Below, piece after piece: positions 5,827 through 10,799 of a stretch of DNA of 10,799 nucleotides (its first letter is position 1; each line of letters opens with the position of its first letter). Source of the stretch: JBBDWJ01 sp040902925 (GTDB lineage: Bacteria; Acidobacteriota; Terriglobia; Bryobacterales; UBA6623); contig JBBDWJ010000361.1 in assembly GCA_040902925.1 (NCBI GenBank), forward strand, positions 1 to 10,799, written 5' to 3'. The position numbers were made by a program, and so were the translations under genes. Below the pieces are notes generated by a model. That model was given only the letters and a program-made list of their open reading frames with translations. It searched no databases and had not been told where the DNA came from.

Positions 5827-8800
5827 ATGTTGCAGTTCCAGGCAGAGCGTTGGTTGACCCTATTGGCCCTTGGCTGGTGCGGGGCGCTGTCGGTTTCAGC
5901 TCAGAGCCCGCCTACAGCCGCCGCCGCGGTGCTCGAAACCCTGACCGCGTCGTGCGCCGCGTGTCACAACGGCGAGACTGCCCAAGGAGGTCTGCGCCTG
6001 CACTCTTTGGCGGCGCTGGCCGAGGGCGGTTCGTCGGGGCCTGCCATTCACCCCGGCGATCCCACCCGCAGCCCGCTGGTTCAGCGCATCTCCTCGCCGG
6101 AGGCGGCGCTGCGGATGCCGCCGATCGGGCCGACCTTGCGGCCCGACCAGATCGCGCTGATCGCAAAATGGGTCGACGACGGCGCGCCCGGGTTGCCCGC
6201 CCCGCCGGCGATCGCCGCGGTGGCGGTTTCATACGAGCGCGATGTTCAGCCGATCCTGGAGCGCTCCTGCTACGCCTGCCACAGTGGCGCGCAGCCGAAA
6301 TCGCAGTTACGGCTCGACCGGAAGGCGGGAATGTTGCAAGGCGGGATCGGTGGCCCGGCCATTGTCATCGGCGACAGCGCCGCTAGCCGCCTCGTTCACC
6401 GCATCGAAGGCCACGGCGGCGAACAGCGCATGCCTCTGGGCGGTGAGCCGCTGTCGCGAAACGAAGTCGCCGTTCTGCGCAACTGGATCGATTCGGGGGC
6501 GGAGTGGGCCGCAGGCGATGAGCCGCAGGAAGCCGGCATCGAGACGCACTGGGCCTATAGGAAGCCCTCGCGCCCGCCTGTTCCCGTCCCCAAAAACGCA
6601 GGTCTGGTAGCGAACCCGATCGATGCTTTCGTGCTGGCGCGTCTGGAGGAGAAAGGCCTGAGCTTCTCGCCGGCGGCCTCGCACGAAGCTTTGATCCGCC
6701 GCGTCAGCCTCGATCTAACGGGCCTGCCGCCGTCGCCCGAGGACGTGCGCCGCTTCGTTGAGGACCCTCGTGCGGATGCCTACCAACGGCTCGTCGAGAG
6801 CCTGCTCGGCTCGCCTCACTATGGCGAGCGTTGGGCGCGGCCCTGGCTCGACTACGCGCGCTACGCCGACACCAACGGTTACGAGAAGGATCGGCGACGC
6901 TCCATCTGGAAATATCGCGACTGGGTGATCGGCGCTCTCAACGCCGACATGCCGTTTGATCAGTTCTCGACCGAGCAAATCGCGGGCGACATGCTTCCCG
7001 ACGCCACCACCGAGCAGAAAACCGCCACGGGCTTCCACCGCAATACGATGCTGACCGAAGAAGGCGGCGTCGATAAGGACGAGGCGCGCTTCGAAGTGCT
7101 CGTCGACCGCGTCAACACCACCGCCATGGTTTGGCTGGGATCCACTCTTGCCTGCGCGCAGTGTCATAACCACAAGTACGACCCGTTCATGCAGCGTGAT
7201 TACTACCGCATGATGGCGTTCTTCAACCACGGCGAAAAGCGGCTGTTCATCGAAGGAAACGATACCCAGCGCTGGCTGGAGCCTGAGCTCGACTTGGCGA
7301 CACTCGAACAAGCCGCCAAGAGGGATGATCTGAACGCGAAAATGGCGGCGATCGAAGCGATTCTAGGCTCCAACACGCCCGAGCTTGAACGGGAGCAACA
7401 GGAATGGGAGCGTTCCCTGATCGGGTCGCGGCAGGACTGGCTGCCACTGGCGGGCGCGTCCGCGAAATCGAGCGGCGGAGCCACCCTTGCAGCGCTGCCG
7501 GATGGAAGCTTGCTGGCTTCGGGTCCGAACGCGCAGATCGAGTCCTATGTCGTTGAAGGCGGCCTGGAACCCGGGCGTTTAGCGGCGTTTCGGCTGGAAG
7601 CCCTGCCCGACGAGAGTTTGCCTGGCGGCGGCCCAGGACGGGATATCTACGGCAACTTCGTGGTTTCGGAGTTTTTCGGAGAGATCGAACGCAATGGTGT
7701 CTGGGAGCAGTTGGAGTTCGGCAAGCTGTTCGACGACAACGGCACTGTGCGCAAGGATCGGGCCAGCGAGCCGCTTTGGTCTGTTGATGCTTCGCGCGAG
7801 GAAAAACGGTTCGCCCGCCAACTGGTGCTTGTGCTGCGCGAGCCGATCAGGCTCGATCGCCCTGCCCGCGCGCGCGTCACGCTGAAGATGAACGGCCTTT
7901 CGCTGGGCCAGTCGATCGGGCGGTTCCGCCTTTCCGCAACGGGCGCGGCGGACCCCGCCAGAATCGTCAACGTACGCCACCACCTGCGCCCCCTCGCCGA
8001 GATGCCCGCGTCTTCGCGAACGGCGGAACAGCGGAAAGAGCTGGCGGATCTTTTCCGCTCGGTCGCGCCGTCGCTCAAGGCAAAGCGGGAGGAGTTCGAA
8101 TCGTTCAAGAATCAATTGAAGGACCTCGGCATCGTCTCGACTCTGGTGATGGCCGAAGTCAATCCTCACGAACGGCCCTTCGACCACATACGCCTGCGGG
8201 GCGGGTTTTCGGCAAAGGGCGAAAAGGTGTACGCGAATACGCCGGTGGTCCTCAATCCTCTGCCCGACAGCGTTCTGCCAAACCGGCTCGGCCTGGCGCG
8301 GTGGCTGGTGAGTGAAGACAATCCACTGACGGCGCGCGTCACAGTTAACCGCATCTGGGCGCAGTATTTCGGCAAGGGCATTGTCGAGACCGTCGAGGAC
8401 TTCGGGTCGCAGGGGGCTGCTCCGACCCACCCGGCGCTGCTGGACTGGCTGGCGGTGGAATTCATGAGCAGCGGCTGGCGCATGAAGGACATGCACCGCC
8501 TGATAGTGACGTCGAATGCCTACCGCCAATCCTCGCGCGTGACGCCCGAGCTTCTGAAGGCGGACCCCGACAATACCTTGCTATCGCGCGGGCCGCGCTT
8601 CCGCCTCGAAGCCGAGATGATCCGCGACACCGCGCTTGCGGCGAGCGGGCTGCTCAACCCGGCCATCGGAGGCCCCAGCGTGTTTCCCTATCAGCCCGAG
8701 GGCGTTCACGATATTCCTTACAACGGGCAGCCGTGGGAAGAGAGCAACGGTGCGGATCGTTACCGCAGGGCCATCTACACGTTCGTGCAGCGCACGGCCA

Positions 8801-9216
8801 TGTATCCCTCGCAGGTCGCCTTCGACATGAACAGCCGCGAGTTTTGCTCGGTGCGGCGCACTCGCACGAATACGCCCCTGCAAGCGCTGAATACGCTGAA
8901 CGATCCGGCGTTTTTCGAGATGGCCCAGGCGCTCGCCTCGCGCGCATTGCGCGAAGGCGGACGCGACGACGCGGCGCGGATCGACTACGCGTTTCGCCTC
9001 GTGACCAGCCGCGCGCCGACGCCGTCCGAGACGGTCGAGATCCAGGCCTGGCTTGAGAAGGAACGAGCCCGCTTCGAACGGCATGCCGAGCAGGCGCGCC
9101 GTCTGGCGCCCGACACCGCCAGCGCCGCCGGTGTCGAAGATACCGCCGGCGCCGCCGCCTGGGTGATGCTGGCGAACACCCTGCTCAACCTCGATGAGGT
9201 GCTCACCAAGCAATGA
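5827..9216 (+). CDS. Exported DUF1549/DUF1553 protein with two PSCyt1 cytochrome domains
   Basis: A protein of 1129 residues from ATG 5827, chosen because GGGGG (5816-5820) is 6 bases upstream and a signal peptide follows at once (MLQFQAERW, hydrophobic stretch, cleavage near VSAQ). ATG 5821 is almost as good; GTG 5776 would add 17 residues ahead of the signal peptide. Domains: PSCyt1 at about 35-115 with CAACH (43-47); a second PSCyt1 at about 138-225 with CYACH (148-152); DUF1549/PSCyt2 at about 262-466, ending with CAQCHNHKYDPF (443-447); a beta-rich, carbohydrate-binding-like middle at about 536-707 (LPDESLPGGGPGRDIYGNFVVSEF); a short charged, perhaps coiled segment; and DUF1553/PSD1 at about 817-1065 (NRLGLARWL, VNRIWAQYFGKG, NTPLQALNTLNDPAFFE). 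The three CxxCH motifs could bind c-type haem, but DUF1549 function is unproven. Its TGA overlaps the next ATG, so the two products are probably made together and act in the periplasm. Confidence 0.92.
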   Translation: MLQFQAERWLTLLALGWCGALSVSAQSPPTAAAAVLETLTASCAACHNGETAQGGLRLHSLAALAEGGSSGPAIHPGDPTRSPLVQRISSPEAALRMPPIGPTLRPDQIALIAKWVDDGAPGLPAPPAIAAVAVSYERDVQPILERSCYACHSGAQPKSQLRLDRKAGMLQGGIGGPAIVIGDSAASRLVHRIEGHGGEQRMPLGGEPLSRNEVAVLRNWIDSGAEWAAGDEPQEAGIETHWAYRKPSRPPVPVPKNAGLVANPIDAFVLARLEEKGLSFSPAASHEALIRRVSLDLTGLPPSPEDVRRFVEDPRADAYQRLVESLLGSPHYGERWARPWLDYARYADTNGYEKDRRRSIWKYRDWVIGALNADMPFDQFSTEQIAGDMLPDATTEQKTATGFHRNTMLTEEGGVDKDEARFEVLVDRVNTTAMVWLGSTLACAQCHNHKYDPFMQRDYYRMMAFFNHGEKRLFIEGNDTQRWLEPELDLATLEQAAKRDDLNAKMAAIEAILGSNTPELEREQQEWERSLIGSRQDWLPLAGASAKSSGGATLAALPDGSLLASGPNAQIESYVVEGGLEPGRLAAFRLEALPDESLPGGGPGRDIYGNFVVSEFFGEIERNGVWEQLEFGKLFDDNGTVRKDRASEPLWSVDASREEKRFARQLVLVLREPIRLDRPARARVTLKMNGLSLGQSIGRFRLSATGAADPARIVNVRHHLRPLAEMPASSRTAEQRKELADLFRSVAPSLKAKREEFESFKNQLKDLGIVSTLVMAEVNPHERPFDHIRLRGGFSAKGEKVYANTPVVLNPLPDSVLPNRLGLARWLVSEDNPLTARVTVNRIWAQYFGKGIVETVEDFGSQGAAPTHPALLDWLAVEFMSSGWRMKDMHRLIVTSNAYRQSSRVTPELLKADPDNTLLSRGPRFRLEAEMIRDTALAASGLLNPAIGGPSVFPYQPEGVHDIPYNGQPWEESNGADRYRRAIYTFVQRTAMYPSQVAFDMNSREFCSVRRTRTNTPLQALNTLNDPAFFEMAQALASRALREGGRDDAARIDYAFRLVTSRAPTPSETVEIQAWLEKERARFERHAEQARRLAPDTASAAGVEDTAGAAAWVMLANTLLNLDEVLTKQ

Positions 9217-10652
9217 CGGACGAGAGAACCATGCGGAACCGCCAACAAGCCGAGTTGCGCACGCTCACGCGCCGGCAGCTCTTTCAATCCGCTTCCAGCC
9301 TGGGCCTTGGCGCACTGGCGCTGGCCGGCCTGCGGAACCAATCGCTGTTCGCCCAGGGCCTGCACCACCCGGCCAAGGCCAAGCACATCATCTACCTGTT
9401 CATGTGCGGCGCACCGAGCCAGGTGGATCTTTTCGATTACAAGCCGAAGCTCAAGGAGCTCAGCGGCCAGCCTTGTCCCGAAGAATTAATCCAGGGCGAG
9501 CGGTTCGCGTTCATCAAGGGCGTGCCCAATCTTCTCGGCTCGCCCTACGAGTTTCGGCAGCACGGCAAGAGTGGCGCGGAGATGTCGAACCTGCTGCCGC
9601 GGACCGCTGAGGTGGCCGACGACATCGCGATCGTGCGTAGCATGCACACCACGCAGTTCAACCACGCGCCGGCGCAGTTGTTCATGAACACCGGCCATCA
9701 GACGCCCGGCCGGCCCAGCATGGGGTCTTGGCTTTCCTACGGTCTTGCGACCGAGAGAAAAGACCTGCCGGAATTCGTCGTGCTGTTGTCTGGAGAAAAC
9801 GCGCCCGACGGCGGCAAGAGCTGCTGGGGCAGCGGTTTCCTGCCGAGTGTTCACCAGGGCGTGGAGTTCCGTCGCTCCGGCCCGCCCGTGCTGTTCCTGT
9901 CGAATCCCGACGGTGTGACCGATGAGACCCGCCGCCGCAGCCTCGATCTGCTCGGCGTGCTCAATCGGGAGAGGCTCGCCGTAGTAGGCGCCCCCGAAAT
10001 CGAAAGCCGCATCGAGAACTACGAGCTGGCCTATCGCATGCAATTGGGGCTGCCCAAGCACGCGGACCTTGGAAGCGAGCCGGCCGAAGTGCGCGAGCTC
10101 TATGGCGCCGAGCCGGGCGAGAATAGCTTTGCCAATAACTGCCTGTTGGCCCGCCGCCTGGTGGAACGAGGCGTCCGCACCGTACAGCTTTATCACCGCG
10201 GCTGGGACACCCACGGCATCAACCCCCAAACCGACATCGTCAACCGTCTGACCGCGCTATGCCGCGAGGTCGATCGCGCTTCCGCGGCGCTGATCAAGGA
10301 CCTCAAGCGGACCGGTCTGCTCGACGAGACGATCGTGATCTGGGGCGGTGAGTTTGGCCGCACGCCGATGAACGAAGGCGCGCGTGGCTCGAAGTTTCTG
10401 GGCCGCGACCATCATTCCCGCGCGTTCACCATGTGGTTCGCCGGCGGCGGCATCAAGCCGGGCGTCACGATCGGGAAAACCGACGAACTGGGCTATAACA
10501 TCGTCGAAGACCCCATCGGCGTCCACGACCTGCACGCAACGCTGCTCCATCTGCTGGGAATCGACCACACCAAGCTGACTTACAGCTACCAGGGGCGCGA
10601 GTTTCGGCTAACCGACGTGGAAGGCGAGATCGTGACTAAGCTATTGGCTTGA
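9213..10652 (+). CDS. DUF1501 protein, Tat-exported, sulfatase/phosphatase-like fold
   Basis: A 479-residue protein of normal family length. The N-terminus has a twin-arginine signal, TRRQLFQSAS (residues 19-28), then a hydrophobic stretch to about 40, so it is probably exported folded, perhaps with metal already bound. The body belongs to the alkaline-phosphatase/sulfatase-like superfamily. Conserved pieces are FMCGAPSQVDLFDYKPKL (63-80), FNHAPAQLFMNTG (149-161), GWDTHG (330-335), WGGEFGRTP (377-385), GRDHHSRAF (397-405) and VHDLHATLLHLLGID (437-451). D72, D332, H334, E380, D399 and H400/H401 are reasonable metal-ligand candidates. No substrate is established for DUF1501. The ATG overlaps the upstream stop in ATGA; ATG 9231 is a second in-frame start that would keep the Tat motif. 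DUF1501 genes regularly sit beside DUF1549/DUF1553 genes in Planctomycetota and Acidobacteriota, so a joint periplasmic function is likely. Confidence 0.92.
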   Translation: MTDERTMRNRQQAELRTLTRRQLFQSASSLGLGALALAGLRNQSLFAQGLHHPAKAKHIIYLFMCGAPSQVDLFDYKPKLKELSGQPCPEELIQGERFAFIKGVPNLLGSPYEFRQHGKSGAEMSNLLPRTAEVADDIAIVRSMHTTQFNHAPAQLFMNTGHQTPGRPSMGSWLSYGLATERKDLPEFVVLLSGENAPDGGKSCWGSGFLPSVHQGVEFRRSGPPVLFLSNPDGVTDETRRRSLDLLGVLNRERLAVVGAPEIESRIENYELAYRMQLGLPKHADLGSEPAEVRELYGAEPGENSFANNCLLARRLVERGVRTVQLYHRGWDTHGINPQTDIVNRLTALCREVDRASAALIKDLKRTGLLDETIVIWGGEFGRTPMNEGARGSKFLGRDHHSRAFTMWFAGGGIKPGVTIGKTDELGYNIVEDPIGVHDLHATLLHLLGIDHTKLTYSYQGREFRLTDVEGEIVTKLLA

Positions 10653-10710
10653 ATGAATCGGGCAAGAATTGTCTCCCTCGCGTCAGAGGATTCGCTCCAG
10701 GGTGGGCCAG

Positions 10711-10721
10711 CTAAAATTTAG
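10711..10721. repeat. Short palindrome CTAAAATTTAG
   Basis: An 11-base odd palindrome, 59 bases after the DUF1501 stop, preceded by GGTGGGCCAG. The AT-rich core stands out in high-GC DNA. The phrase GGTGGGCCAG followed by an A/T block is reminiscent of repeated blocks at ends of some IS21-like elements, but only one block is present. Regulatory site, IS debris or chance are all possible. Confidence 0.25.
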
Positions 10722-10756
10722 AACCGCGAATGGGGGATTAACCTAGTCTAGTGTAG

Positions 10757-10777
10757 TGTCCACGAATTAGGTGGACA
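10757..10777. repeat. Inverted repeat TGTCCAC-N7-GTGGACA, possible IS end
   Basis: TGTCCAC (10757-10763) and GTGGACA (10771-10777) are perfect 7-base arms around GAATTAG. They follow the redundant string CTAGTCTAGTGTAGTG (10743-10758). TGTAGTGTCCAC-like starts with an internal GTGGACA are, from memory, typical of IS3-type element ends, so an insertion sequence may begin about here and continue past the window. No transposase is visible in the last 22 bases to confirm it. Confidence 0.35.
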
Positions 10778-10799
10778 AACGTTTGCGGCCTCTTGGGGC

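Noticed and set aside
7579..8529. Minus-strand open frame (316 codons) inside the DUF1549/DUF1553 gene
   Set aside because: It lies opposite conserved DUF1553 sequence, with no ribosome site or domain; a GC-driven shadow.
9486..10229. Minus-strand open frame (247 codons) inside the DUF1501 gene
   Set aside because: Antisense to conserved DUF1501 motifs and without recognisable features.
10676..10689. CCTC/GAGG as terminator of the DUF1501 operon
   Set aside because: Only four base pairs and no following T run; too weak to call.
1..10799. CRISPR arrays, tRNA or rRNA genes
   Set aside because: No regularly spaced direct repeats and no recognisable tRNA or rRNA sequence were seen in the intergenic stretches.

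Overview
The window looks like a chromosomal segment of a high-GC Acidobacteriota species, of the Solibacter/Bryobacter type. This rests on gene content: an Oar-like TonB-dependent receptor with a carboxypeptidase-regulatory-like domain and the 'PLNGRNF' plug motif, next to a 'planctomycete cytochrome c' DUF1549/DUF1553 protein and a DUF1501 protein. Planctomycetota also carry the last two, so the phylum is inferred and not proven.

Layout. (1) 2-1129, plus strand: the 3' end of a large superfamily 1 helicase with a C-terminal Vsr-like nuclease domain. Its 5' part lies outside the window, and it resembles a known class of single-protein phage defence genes. (2) 1130-1659: a gene-poor gap with a probable frame-shifted transposase C-terminus remnant and a 10-bp hairpin. 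(3) 4824-1660, minus strand: a 1054-residue Oar-like outer-membrane receptor. (4) 5630-4821, minus strand: a GntR-type regulator of the FadR/FCD subfamily, whose stop overlaps the receptor start (ATGA). (5) About 5631-5826: a divergent control region. (6) 5827-9216, plus strand: an exported protein with three CxxCH motifs, two PSCyt1 domains, DUF1549, a beta-rich middle and DUF1553. (7) 9213-10652, plus strand: a twin-arginine DUF1501 protein, again with an ATGA overlap. (8) 10653-10799: a tail with inverted repeats that look like insertion-sequence debris.

How it fits together. The core is a divergent pair of two-gene operons: regulator plus receptor to the left, cytochrome-like protein plus DUF1501 to the right. 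The control region carries a near-perfect TGGT-N3-ACCA operator of the type used by FCD-family regulators such as PdhR, at 5743-5759 in the rightward leader. A weaker copy lies at 5600-5616, just downstream of the probable regulator promoter. The simplest reading is that one small-acid-sensing repressor controls both an outer-membrane uptake or binding protein and a periplasmic redox/hydrolase pair. The substrate cannot be read from the sequence. The helicase and the transposon-like scraps are a separate, accessory-looking block on the left.
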